A DNA stretch of 64,000 nucleotides from Monosporascus cannonballus (Eukaryota; Ascomycota; Sordariomycetes; Xylariales). Position 1 is the stretch's first letter, and every line of letters begins with the position of its first letter. Shown in pieces: positions 1 through 12,800 of this stretch. The translations under genes were made by a program, and so were the position numbers. The notes beneath the pieces were generated by a model. The model was not told where the DNA came from. It saw only the letters and a program-made list of their open reading frames with translations, and searched no databases. The DNA lies in the NCBI GenBank assembly GCA_004154925.1, contig QJNS01000007.1:434001-498000 (forward strand), given 5' to 3'.

Positions 1-812
1 CCTAAAGGATAATCCAGAAAAAATCAAAAAACGGCAATAAATCCATTAATATAATTCAGCTTAAGGATAGGCCAAATCCCCTATGGCAAAAAGTTGAATA
101 GGGACTATCATAATAAGAGATTTGACGAAAAATGCGAAAAACTAAAAAACTAACTTAGTAAATATCGCGAGCCTAATAAGAAGCATTACAAGAATAATTA
201 CGCGAATACCAAGATTGGATAGAAAAATCTATTTTAAAATCCCTAATTAACACGGCAGAATGTATGCCATAGATTGTCGACGACGAGAATATCCCGATTA
301 TAAGAAATAAAAATAACATATTTACAAACGAATTACTTATATATATTATAAAGGATTGCATTTTCAAAACCGTATCGGAAGTAATAAAAACGATAAATAA
401 TAATATCGACATTTTCAATTCATAATCTTAAAAGATATTTAATACCTGGCTAAAGCAAAAAGCTGGCCTTAAAGAAAATAATGCCCGTAAAAAAACCTTT
501 TTTGTGATTAAAAATAATATAATTACCAAACGGAAAAAAATTAATTTAATATTTAATGAAACAATATTACAAGAAAACTATTATAAATCTTTATTTTCAG
601 TTAGTATTTATTATAAACCTTTAGGAAAGGAAAGTTATTAAAAAAATACATTAGTTTATAAAAAATCTTTAAAACGACAATTAGGATAATGTATAATAGG
701 ATATAATCGTAAACATAAGAAAATAATTTATTCGATAAGGAAAAAAATTGCAGCAAAATGAAAAACAGCTAATATAATATAAAGGAATAATATGCGGGCA
801 ATAACGACAAAT

Positions 813-977
813 TGTCACGGGCCAAAGGCTCTAGTGGAGGGATTAGCATAGCGCTAATCCCGTGGCTCCTATATATATAACTAGCTGCTCCCACGCATTT
901 TTTTAGTTGTTCCCTAGATTTCTTAATAGATCTATTATGGCCTATATCCTTAATTACTGCGTATATAGCCCCTTACA
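813..977 (+). repeat. S1 5' LTR
   Basis: 165 bp. The first 60 bp are nearly free of RIP changes; the last 60 bp carry G-to-A and C-to-T changes relative to the other LTR. Confidence 0.8.
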
Positions 978-2157
978 TATTAAGAAATCTCCTTTTTTGC
1001 GAACGGTCCGTCGCCATAAAAAATACGCCAGCGTTATATACCCGTTATTCGTACGTAACTTATTCGCCATAGATACTAAAAAACTGCGCCGTTAGGTTTT
1101 ACGAACCGTTTACGAGCTATAAGGCCATAAGGACCATAACACTTAAAGGCTCGAAATAAATAAGAAGTTATTCGTTAACGGAAAGGCAATCGGCGAAAAT
1201 TGTATGTAATTTTTTTATATCTGGGAAACCTTTAGCCGTTAATTTTAAAAATTAACGTTTTTGCCATATATATAAAAAGCCTTAAAAAAGCCGAACTTTT
1301 AAACCTTTTTAAATTATATTGCGGTTATTTTAAAAAAACTTAATAAAAAATGGAAAATTGGTTAACGTTTAATTAAGTTATGTTAACGTAACGCTTAAAC
1401 GGCGTTCGAATATATTTTTATATTCGAAAATATTTTTTACTAGGCCGGAAAAAACGAATAACGGGATAAAGCCAAAATTTTCTTACTGATTTCGGGCCTT
1501 AATATTAAAACGAAAAAACAAACGGATTATAAAAAGTAACCTAATACTTGGAAAAAATTTACATAACTTTTTCGCTATTCAGAAATATCGTTTTTAACGG
1601 CCCTTACCCCGGCATATTTGCGCGTAATAATTTTCCAATTGGAAAGCGATATTATAAAAAGTATAAAAATCGGTACCTTAACCGCTAATTATTAACGTAA
1701 ACGCCGCTAGCGAACAAAAAGACGTTATTTAAAGTATGGCGAAATAAGATATTTTCGGAAAAATTATCCTAAAGAAAAGAAAATCGCCGTCCGATATATT
1801 GGCGTTAATAAGGCTTTAAAAGTTCCGTTACTACTTAAACGACAAAAAATAACCGTAAATGCATTCGATAAAACCTAAAAAAACCTAAATAAACTTAACG
1901 CTTACAAAGCATTAAAAAATTAACAAAAAAAACCTTGGGAAAAATAACGCAAAAATACAAAGTTAATAATACGTAATACGCTAAAAACGTACGGGCGTAA
2001 AGTACGTAGCGTAATTTCCCCTTAACCGTCGGAGGATTTTTCGGATTAGGATTTGCGAATATCGCCGCCTTGGAGCAAAATCCTTAAAAGGGTATTGCAA
2101 GTAAACGTTTGCCGCGTAACGGGAAAAAGCGAAAATTAGATTTAAAGAGGGGGGTTA

Positions 2158-2322
2158 TGTTACGGGCCAAAGGCCTTAATGGAAGGATTAGCATAACGTT
2201 AATCCCGTGGCTCCTATATATATAGCTAGCTGTTCTTACGTATTTTCTTAGCTGTTCCCTAGGTTTCTTAATAGACCTATTATGGCCCATATCCTTAGTT
2301 ACTGCGGATGCAGCCCCTTACA
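2158..2322 (+). repeat. S1 3' LTR
   Basis: 165 bp. Mutated at its inner (left) end and clean at its outer (right) end, the mirror image of the 5' LTR. Confidence 0.8.
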
Positions 2323-2417
2323 CAAACATAGTAATTTAACGCATTAAACGAAAAAATACAGATACGGCTTAATAAACTCGAACAGAAATTAAAAGAAAAA
2401 AGTTACATGTAAGAAAG

Positions 2418-2623
2418 TGTAAGATAATGAACAGCTGTAAGCTGGGTAAGGTAATCTCCGACCAGTCGTAAAGCAGATTCCAAAAAATAAGTGTATTAGG
2501 TTATTTCCATCTGGCGTTTCCCACTAGCTGCTAGATGGTGGATTTATACTAGTGAGTGGGTCGGTGGCTAATCGATGGCTGGTCGGCTACCAGCCTCATC
2601 CTCATAGGGGCTATATTCTCACA
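2418..2623. mobile_element. S2: solo LTR-like insertion, 206 bp
   Basis: Begins TGTAAGATAATG and ends ATTCTCACA, with the perfect 5-bp duplication GAAAG at 2413-2417 and 2624-2628. Removing it and one GAAAG restores alignment of R2 with R6 near 41400. Base composition is normal: it has no RIP bias although the surrounding R2 is heavily mutated. No coding content. Orientation is unknown. Confidence 0.8.
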
Positions 2624-2639
2624 GAAAGCCGTAAGATGA

Positions 2640-5600
2640 CGAAACTTAAAAAGGTTAAAAGAAATTCTTAAAAAAGGTTTTAAACGTAGCGATAAAAAAC
2701 GTTAATAACCTTATTATTCTGGATATATAAATCGGAACGCATTAGTATACCACAATAATAAATACGAAACTTTAGGCGAGAATTATATTGCACTAAATAT
2801 GGTTAATAAGCTTAAACTATTATAAAGATATAAGTTAAAACCTTATATAGCGACGAATACCGAAAATCAGGAATTCGCTTCAGATAACGGAAAAATTATA
2901 CCTAAAATTAATTATTTCGAAATTTTTATTTAAAAATAATACTACAACATTAATTTCGGTATCGTTTTATTTAGGAATTACGATATGATTTTAGGATTAC
3001 TATAAATACGTGAATACGGAATCTTAATTAATAAAAGGAATAATTAAATAAGGTTTAGTTTATACCTTATTAAGAAATAAAAAAAATTAAGATTTTAATA
3101 TTCGATCGATAATAACAACGAATGCAAAGAAAAGAATACGACAGAAATTTTATTACTTAAAGGGATAAAATATAAAAAAGAAAGAGGTATCAAAGAAAAA
3201 TACGACGTATCGTTACTATCATTAAAGAAAAACTAAAGTAACTAAATAACGATGTAAAACCATAGCCCTAAAGGTTAAAAAGTCTAATTAATATATTATT
3301 ATAATATTACAAATACAAACCGCTCCTTAAAAAGAAATTTAATACGAAATTATTAAAACATAGCAAATACAATTACGAAATAATGCTTAAAAAAATCGTT
3401 TAAAGAAATTTTACCTTATTTACAATTTCAATAAAAACGAATTACGTATTCTTAAAAAATACCTAGAAAGTCGGCTATAAAAAGGATAAATTCGACCTTC
3501 GAAATTACCAGCAAAATATCTTATATTTTTCGTACCCAAAAAAACGAAAAATTACTATTTATAATTAACTATTAATGATTAAACGATATTACCGTTAAAA
3601 ATCGAATGTTATTATTTTTAATTTTAAAAATAAATCTAATTTTATTAAAATTAAAAAAGAATATAAATGGAAAATAATTTGTAAAACGAAATACAAATTA
3701 TTTAAATATTTAATTATATTAATAGGATTTACGAACACATCAATAATTTTCTAACGTATAATTAATTACGTATTACGAATATACCTTAGTATTTTCGTTA
3801 TTTGTTATCTTGACGATATTTTCATCTTTTTAAAAACCAAAAAAGCATATATAAAATACGTTCATAAAGTTTTTCAAACTTTACCAAATGCAAAATTACT
3901 TATTAACGCAAAAGAAAATTAATTCTATATATAAAAAGTAAAATATCTGCAATATATTATTATTTTGAAATATATTAAAATAAGTCTTAAAAGGTCGCTG
4001 TAATTATAAAATAACAAATAACAACTATAATTAAGGAAATATAAGTATTTTTGATTTAATAATTATTATAAGAAGTTTATTCGAAATTTCAGCCGGATAA
4101 CTTTACCCCTAATTAATTTTTCGAAAAGAAAAATTAAATAAACGCCAAATACGGAAAAAACATTTCAAAATATAAAGGATACGATTATTAACGAGCCAGT
4201 ATTAATTATATACGATCCAAACCGCCCCGTTAAACTAAAAATCGATATTTCGGATTACGTATTAAGCGTAATAATCTGATAACGAAATAATTAAAGCAAA
4301 TTGTACCTTAATATTTTTTCTTATATAAATTAAAACGAATCGAATTTAATTACAATATTCTAAATAAGGAATTTATAATCATGATTATGGCATTTCGACA
4401 ATTTAGGTATTTCCTAAAAGGAAATTTAAATTAAGTTAAGGTTTATATGGATTATTAAAACTTTACCCGATTTATCATAATTCGGGAACCTATAAAATAA
4501 TAATTAAAATACGTAAAAAGATTGACGAATTTCGACTTCGTTATTATTCATAAGAAAGGTTTAAAAAATAACAAAGTAAATATTTTAAATAAGTAATTGG
4601 ACCTGGAAAAAAAATTGATCAAAACTAGTTATATAGTTTTCGATACCATTATAGAAAACTATTTACGCTTATGGCAAATTGGAATAATTCGAGCAGTAAC
4701 TTTTGTTATATATCAGAAAATTCAGCAATATACCGATAATTTCCTAAAAAACTAAAAAACAGATAAAATATAAGTTTTAAAAAATATTAAAACGATTTAA
4801 TATGAGAAATATACAAATATTAGTTATATAAATATCTAAGAATTTATAAAACTCTAAAATAGCTTTAAGGTATATATTTCTTTTTTAAAATAAAATTAAC
4901 GGTATAAAAAGTTATATAACAATACAATATTTACGCCAAAATAAAAGCTTAACGATATAAATCATATAAGAAATTACAGTTATTACTAGTTATAAAATGA
5001 CTATAGTATATAGTTATATTCGGTTTTATTAATAAATTTTTTATATTAAACAATTTAATTACAAAAATATATTACGATACTATTGTCGGTATCGTTAATC
5101 GATTTATAAAATCTTTTTATTTTTTACCGTATGATAAAGATATAAATACCCAACAAATAATATATGTTTTCTTTAAAAATATTGTTAACATATATATTTT
5201 ATTTATAGAAATTATATCAATTAAAAGATTAATATTTATATCTAAACTTTAATAAGGTCTTATAATATAAATTGACTTAAATTATAAGTTATTTAATGCA
5301 TTTAAACTATAAATTGATAAATAAATAAAACGAACGAATTAAACTTTGAAAATTTATTTACGATATTATATTAATTACGAATAAAATATTTAAGTTAAGA
5401 CATTATTAATAGCATAATTAATTTATAATATTAATTATTACGAAAGTATTAAAAGAATATTAATAAATGTAAATTTTAATTCTATTTTAAACATTTACTA
5501 AAAAGTATATAAAGGCGGTCTAATTATTATTAAAATAGCTTTTACGTTAAAATAATCCGATAGCTGTATTAAGAAATAAAAATTAAACGAAAATTCGAAC

Positions 5601-6180
5601 AGAATTAAAAAAGTAAATATTATAAGTGAAAAAGATTAAAAGGATTAATTTTCGAAAGGGGAAAATGGTTTTTTTCGCTACAAAAAATATTCAAACAAAA
5701 CGATTTAATAACAAATTCGCTTTTAAATATATCGATCTTGTTACGGCTTGGTCCACCGTAAGAGCTCCAGTATATATGTAGCTGTAAGCACTAGGATGAT
5801 TGCCACAATTGCGATCATTCCACTGATCTTTTGCCCTGGTGGCGTAATGGCATGGTGCAGCCAGAACAGATCTATATAAAATTATTAAAAGAATTTCAGA
5901 AAATAATTATTAATTAGAACTTTTACCAAAAATCAAATTCCATCTAACTTTTTATGTTTTTTATGCGAATTAGTAGCAGATATAATTAAAATGCATACAG
6001 TACAGGACGATATGGAAATGGAAAAGGAATAAATATACGAAATAAAGAAAGTTTTCGATATGCGAAAATAAAATGGAGTTATCTAATATTTAATTAAATA
6101 AAAAAATATCCGGATTTCGAAAATACCTAAAAACCCGACAAAAATCTTATTAGCGCCTAATGCTTATTAAAAAAACCTTT
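2640..6180 (+). pseudogene. R2 pol relic (protease, RT, RNase H, integrase, chromodomain)
   Basis: Degenerate polyprotein of a Ty3/gypsy chromovirus. The clearest domain is reverse transcriptase at about 3500-3900: YLDD at 3806-3817 holds the two metal-binding aspartates and is followed by IFIF. The tail at about 6060-6180 reads like the last part of a chromodomain (YLIK, then residues resembling NTWEPAK in the better copy of R9). S3 interrupts the segment at 5739-5868. Most other tryptophan, glutamine and glycine codons have become stops or substitutions through C-to-T or G-to-A changes. RNase H and integrase are inferred from position only. It cannot be translated. Confidence 0.75.
5739..5868. 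mobile_element. S3: solo LTR-like insertion, 130 bp
   Basis: Begins TGTTACGGCTTGG and ends GCCAGAACA, with the perfect duplication GATCT at 5734-5738 and 5869-5873. Excision restores the R2 reading matched by R6 near 44575. It is GC-rich and free of RIP bias inside RIP-mutated DNA. Its body does not resemble S2 or S4 by eye, although S3 and S4 share the first eight bases. Confidence 0.82.
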
Positions 6181-6835
6181 ATTAATAACAGCGGAATTAT
6201 TAGAAATAATTATATTTTAATCGGCGTTTTTAACGGATTAATCGGTATCGCCGATACCAGACCAGTTTACGAGACCAACAGGAGGAATTAATACGGCCAT
6301 AAAAACCTCGGCAATGGCCTGTTTTTAATATTTTTATTTTTTTAAACTTTTTTAACCATTGTAATTTTCGTTATATTATCTTTATTCCTTTCGAGCAAAA
6401 AAACGCTTCTTGTTTCCGAAAGCGGATTAAATGTACGATAGCTTTATTTATTTCTTATTAATATCGTTTTTGCAATTTTAAAAAACGTTTTTTTATAAAA
6501 ATTTCTTTTTATTTTAAATGTTAATTTTCGGCATAAATGTTTCTTAGAAAAAAAAAGGACGTTAATCTTACTATAGGAATATTTACGTTTAACGAAAGTT
6601 TTATATTTAAAAACGCTTTTTATTATTTCGTATTTTTAACCTTTAAAAAAATATAAAAAATACGGTATAACTTTAAAGTTAACATTATTAAAAATAAAAA
6701 GCAGGTTTTGCCGACCAATAATAAAAAGAACCTGGCGCCTATTTTTAATAATACGATCCGATATCGTAAAAAACCGGTAATATTTATTAAGAAAAATAAC
6801 ATCTTAAGGGTAAGATTTAGGAAAAAAGGAGATCG

Positions 6836-7002
6836 TATTACGACCTGACGGGTTTCGGCCTCAGGAAACGGTTAACGAAAGTGATACGGACCACCTTTCT
6901 ATATTACGTAACAGATGTTCAGTAAAGATCTGCTAAATACGAATAATTAGCAATAAGTAACTATTTAGCAAAAATTCGCTAAGCACAGATAAGTAAGGAC
7001 GA
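6836..7002 (+). repeat. R2 3' LTR, first part (split by R3)
   Basis: Starts TATTACGACC, the RIP form of TGTTACGACC, directly after a purine tract ending GGAGATCG. It is cut at 7002 by R3 and resumes at 20959. Confidence 0.85.
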
Positions 7003-7424
7003 TGTAACGAACCTGTTATATATCCACCTGGAGGTATAAGCAGTATCCGAAATGGGGTCTTGATTTGCAGGTAATAATAGGGCGAGGAATGATTTAGTAG
7101 TTTGTTCGTGAAAGAAATTTAAAGAATTTTCCCTTAATTAGAGAGCGGTACAATTGCTTCTGGCTTAAGAGCTTAGATTAATAGTTAAGGAGCGAAAACT
7201 AAGTAGATAGCTATTTACAAAAAAGACCGATCCATTATATATCCCAATTCCTTAAAGTGAGTATATCGTGGATCTATGTGATTTATGTGATCTAATTAAT
7301 TTATTAAATTATTTAGATCACCTTAATTAGGGCAAGAACTTCCTTTCGAAGTTCAGCCATAGCGGTTTTACGTTAGGCCTTAAAGGTTGGCCTCCTTAAA
7401 ACAAGAACCCTTATTTCTATAACA
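7003..7424 (-). repeat. R3 3' LTR
   Basis: 422 bp. The outer (left) edge is nearly unmutated; the inner (right) edge carries C-to-T and G-to-A changes. Confidence 0.87.
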
Positions 7425-8854
7425 TTATTTCTTTTTTTAAGGATCTTTGTCCCAAAGATAAGAACCGTAAGTTGCCACTTTGTTTTTGTTGGAAAAAATT
7501 AAAAGCGTTCTAGTTGATTTTATTATATTAGGCCGTATTTAAAAAGAAAAAAGAAACCTCGACTGAATTAACGCGAAACGCGTAATAATTATACAAATTT
7601 CATTGAAACATTTGGCTTTAAAATCGTTGCCTGTTTAAATTATATTCGTTTTAGAAAGCTTAATTGTTTTTACATAATACATATTCCAAGTTATAATTGC
7701 TATACCCGTTGTCAACGTTCGGTTTATAACGTATTAGATATAAACTTTTTGGTAAAAATTGGGGAAGAACGTAAATGTTTGCAAAAGGAATAACGCGAAG
7801 TGGAAAAAAAATTAATAAAGCTTTTAGGCCGATTAAAACGTTTACGTTTTTAGCAAGATATTTTGCAGAAAAAAGCTTTTATTATTTTAAAGAAAGGTTA
7901 TAAAATGGATTAATTAGAAAAATAAGAAAAGTTGGAGAAAAAGCAGTAACGCATTGAAGCGGAATAAGCGTAATTGGTTTTTAAAATAAACGTTGTTATG
8001 GAAACGTTAATTTTTTTCGATTAGAACGCCGCACGGTTAAATTTATATGGGGGACCGTTATCGCCCGCGACCTTGGCCGTATTGGAAACGGTCGGTCAGG
8101 ATTTTGGCGGTAAAACGTCTTAATTAGGTTTATCGTATTCGTTAAATGGTTAAGCGGTTCTTAAATGTTATCTTTATGTAAATATCCTTTTTATTTAATT
8201 AGATATTGGATTCCGTTTTTAACTATTCTGGAATCCAGTATTTGTTCGACTTCGTATTCGTCAAAATCCTTTTTAAGTTCCAGGTCTATTTTTAACGGGG
8301 CGTTTTTAGGTATTGGTTTAAGTAAAGAAATGTGGAAAACAAGGTATATTTTTATTTTTTTTAGGTAACGAGAATCGATAGTTGGTTTTAGAAATAACTT
8401 TTTTAATTTTGAACGAGCTAAGTTTCTTAAAGTCGAATTTGTTGCTGGGTCTTTTTGTTTTGATTTGTGAAATATTTAAAGTTACGTTTTGTTTTTGGCG
8501 TAATAAATAAACCTTGTTTTTTTTTGCTAAAATTAATCCCTTAATTTTTTTTATTATAATACTGGGTTATCCGTTACTAAAGGAATCGTAATTTATTCCG
8601 GAGACGGACTTAAATTATTTTGATTTTTGTTATTAATATCTTTGTTTTTAGGGTAATCGTAGCAATCTTTGGTGCTTTGTTAAGCGGTTATTTAGGTCGT
8701 TCCGTTTTTGCGTTATATCTGTATATAGCTATATAAGAAAATACGCCTATATCCTTATTAATAGATATGTTATAAGCAATTTGTACTAATGGTAAAAGCT
8801 TTACCTAATTGTTCTGTTAATAGTTAACATAGTTTCGGAAATATTATTCCAAAG

Positions 8855-9240
8855 TGTGACGAGCTATGCGGTTTAACCAACTATTAAACCTTAAGTCGAC
8901 GGGTTTATGTTGGCAGGAATATCGTAGGAATCTAAGCAATAAATACAGTAACGTATTACGTTTCGTAATGCCAAAAGGGCCTTAGGTAACTAATTATTAT
9001 TATAAGCTAAAGTTATCTAAATTATGGAATTAATAAGCGTATATATCTTTTTTTTTAGCTGGATTACCACCAATAAGTTAATAATCCGGCTCATTAGCTT
9101 ACTATTAGTAAATTAGTAATCCGGCTTATTAGCTTACTATTAGTAAGCTGGTAATCCATTACGTAACCTAATCCACATAATTCTTTTGGCCTTTTCCGTT
9201 ATAACCGTTCCTGGAGGCCCTAATTTATGAGATCGTAATA
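8855..9240 (-). repeat. R4 3' LTR
   Basis: 386 bp. The outer left edge is clean and the inner right edge RIP-mutated. It holds imperfect tandem copies of about 36 bp (GGCTTATTAGCTTACTATTA type) at about 9060-9165. Confidence 0.88.
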
Positions 9241-9899
9241 CGATCTCCCTTTTCCCAAAATCTTGTCCTTAAAATTTCTTTTTTCCTAGTAAATTTTTTC
9301 TATATACCTTTAATATATTTTCCGGTATATCCAAACGTCGTTTTTGTAAATCCGAATAACAACTTACTTTAGCTAATTTAATTAAATTCGAAGGTTTTAA
9401 CATAATACCTTATTTTTTCTATTTTGTTTAATAACTTAATTACCAAATAATAAATAGGATTTTTCGTTATAAAGAATATGTCCGTTCGGGTCGTTTATAT
9501 AACGGAATAAAAATCCTTATTTCCATAATTAATTGCTATATCGCAAAATCGAAAAGATTAAAAAAAAACTAATAGCCGAAAAATCTTTATCCGAAGCTTT
9601 TGCGCGTTTTTCATATATACGTCCTTAACGTTAATACCATTAATTTTAAGGTGTAAAATTTATTAATCGTACCCTTTAATTTTTAGATAATTCTAATAAT
9701 GTTACGTAATTAAAATCTGAATCCGTAATGAAAATTCAAATTTTAAAAAAAATAAATCTAATTAATTAAAATACGGTAAACCAAAGGTTTTCCTCCGTAA
9801 ATCTCGTAAATTAAGATACTATTATTTCGGGTAATTCCGCCATTATTAATAAAAATTCTTTAATAGGCGTTAGGCGCTAATAAGATTTTTGGCAGGTTC

Positions 9900-12800
9900 T
9901 CAGGTATTTTCGGAATTTGGGTATTTTTTTATTTGATCAAATACTAGGTAAATCCGTTTTGTTTTCGTATGTTAAATATTTTTTTATTTCGTATACTTAT
10001 TCGTTTTTTATTTTTATAATGTTTTATACCGTATGTGCTTTAATTATATTTATTATTAATTTAAATAAAAAAATATAAAAAATTAAATAAAGTTTAATTT
10101 TTAATAAAAGTTTTAATTAATAATTATTTTCTAAGATTTTCTTTGTAATTTTATATAAACCAATATATTTGAAATCGAAATTTTTGCTGGGTTTTTTATT
10201 TTAATATTTTTTGTAACGAAAAAAATTATTTTCCCTTTTTCGAAAATTAAACCCTTTAATTTTTTCTAATTATAATATTTATTTATTTAATTTCGTACGA
10301 AATTTAATTTTAATTTTATTTTTTAATGTAATTATCCTAATTATTTTAACGTAAAAATTACTTTAACATTAATTAGACCGTTTTTACGTATTTCCTTATA
10401 AATTTCTAAAATAAAACCAAAATTTATATTTGCAAATATTATTTTAATGTTTTTTTAGTAATTAATATGATACACTAATTATATGATAAATAATTTTAAC
10501 CCAATTATTTTGTTCGTAATTAATATAATATCGTAAATAAGTTTTTAAAATTTAATTTATTTATTTTATCTATTTATTTATTTAAAGTTTAAATATGTTA
10601 AATAATTTATGGTTTAAGCCGATTTATACCATAAGGCTTTTTTAAATCTTAAATGCGAATATTAATGCTTTATTTGATATAATTTTTATTAATAATTTAT
10701 GTATGTTAAAAATATATTTAAAAAAAATATGTATTAATTATTCGGCGTTTATATCTTCATAATATGGTAAAAAATAAAAAGATTTCGTAAATCGATCGAC
10801 GATTACGAAAATGCTATTATAATATATTTTTATAATTATATATTTTGATATAAAAAATTTAATAATAAAATCGAATATAACTAAATATTATAATCGTTTT
10901 ATGATTAATAAAAGTTGTAATTTTCCGTATAGCTTATGTTATCGAACTTTTGTTTTAATATAAATATTTTATTACCGTATAATTTTTTATACCGTTAATT
11001 TTATTTTAGGAAAAAAATATATACGTCAAAATCGCTTTAGGGTTTTATGGATCCTTAGATATTTATGTAATTAATGTTTGTATATTTTACGTACTAAACT
11101 TTTTTAATATTTTTTTAAAACTTATATCTTATTTATTTTTTAGTTTTTTAAGAGATTATCGTTATGTTATTAAATTTTTTAATCTATATCGCAAAGTATT
11201 ACCCAAATTATCGTAATCCGTCGTAAGCATAAATATTCTTTTATAATGGTATCAAAAATTATATGGCTAATTGTAACCAATTTCTTTTCGAAATTTAATT
11301 ACTTATTTAAGGTATTTGTTTTACCGTTTTCTGAATTTTTTTTATGGATAATAACGAAATCGAAATTCGTTAATTTTTTCCTATAACGAAGTTATCGTTT
11401 TGTAAATTCCCTAGTCGTGATAAATTAAATAAGATTTTAATAATCCGTATAAACCTTAATTTAATACAAATTTTTTTTCAAGAAATATCTAAATTCCCAA
11501 AATACCATAATAATAACCATAAATTTTTTATTTAAAATACCATAATTAAGTTCGGTTCCTTTTAATTTGTACAAAAGAAATATAATAAAATGCAATTTGC
11601 CTTAATTATTTTGTTATTCGATTATTGCGTTTAACGTTTAATCCGAAATATCGGTTGTTAATTTAACGGGGCGATTTAAATCGTACATAATTAATATTAA
11701 TTTATTAATAATCGTATTTTTAATAACCTAAAATGTTTTTCCGTATCTGGCGTTTATATCAAGCTTTTTTTTTCGTAAGATTTATTAAAAGTATAATTAT
11801 TTTATTAAAAATTCGAATAAATTTCTTGTAATAATTGGCAAATCCAAAAAATGCTTATACCTTTTTAACTATAATTAATATTTGCCATTTTGTAACTGTA
11901 GCAATTTTTTGAAATTTATCCTAATATATCCTGGGATAATAATATGTCCTAAATATTCTACTTTTTATATATGGAACTTATTTTTTTCCGCATTAACAAA
12001 TAGCTTTACGTTTTATAAAACTTGAAAAACTTTATAAACGTATTTTAAGTATATTTTTTTATCTTTAAAAAAATAAAAATATCGTCGAAATAACAAATAA
12101 CGAAAATATCGAAATATTTTCATAATATATAATTAATTATTCCTTAAAAAATTATTAATACGTTCTTAAATCCTATTAATATAATTAAATACTTAAATAA
12201 TCCGTATTTCGTTTTGAAAGTTAATTTTTATTCGTATCTTTTTTTAATTTTAATAAAGTTATATCCATCTTTAAAATCGAATACGGTAAATTATTTAATT
12301 TTATAAAATCGGTTTTTTATTTCCGTAATTAAGGATAATAATATTAGATTTTTGATTGTAATATTATTTAATTATCGATAATTAATTACAAATTGTAACT
12401 TTCCGTTTTTTTTATGTACGAAAAATATTAGATATTTTATAAATAATTTCGAAGGTTAAATTTATTTTTTTAACAGATTTTCCATGTATTTTCTGAAAAT
12501 ACGTAACTTATTTCTATTAAGATTATAAATGGAATAAAATTTCATTAAAGATTTTTCCTTAAAAATTTCTTATGATTTTATTTATTATATTTTAATAATT
12601 TTGTATCGAATTCCTTTTTAAGAAATTATTCGTATCTGTAGTATTATAATAACATATTAATTAAATTTTCTAATTTCTTAGGTTACTGTTTTTTTTGTTT
12701 TAAATCGTTATTTAATTGCTTTAATTTCGTTTTAATAATAGTAATATTACGTTATATCTTTTTTAAATATCCGTATTTCTTTTGTTTTTTGTTTTTTTAG

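Larger units (their letters stand above)
813..2322 (+). mobile_element. S1: short non-autonomous LTR element, 1510 bp
   Basis: Two 165-bp direct repeats (813-977 and 2158-2322) bound a 1180-bp interior. Both start TGTYACGGGCC and end CCCCTTACA. A purine-rich tract ending in GAGGGGGG lies just before the second repeat, where a polypurine tract should be, which sets plus orientation. The flanking 5-mers are CAAAT (808-812) and CAAAC (2323-2327), a TSD with one C/T change. Each LTR contains a short inverted repeat (GGATTAGC / GCTAATCC at 839-859). No RT or integrase motif is seen, so it probably moved using another element's enzymes. An ORF at 907-1095 is judged chance. Confidence 0.8.

Noticed and set aside
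173..418. Minus-strand open frame with hydrophobic segments, similar to frames at 13820-14035 and 58953-59138
   Set aside because: All three lie antisense to the Gag region of related elements and keep the same relation to the RIP-mutated sense strand. Their similarity comes from the element, and their hydrophobicity from T-rich codons.
9060..9165. Tandem units considered as a CRISPR-like or centromeric array
   Set aside because: Few copies without spacers, located in both LTRs of R4; an LTR minisatellite explains them.
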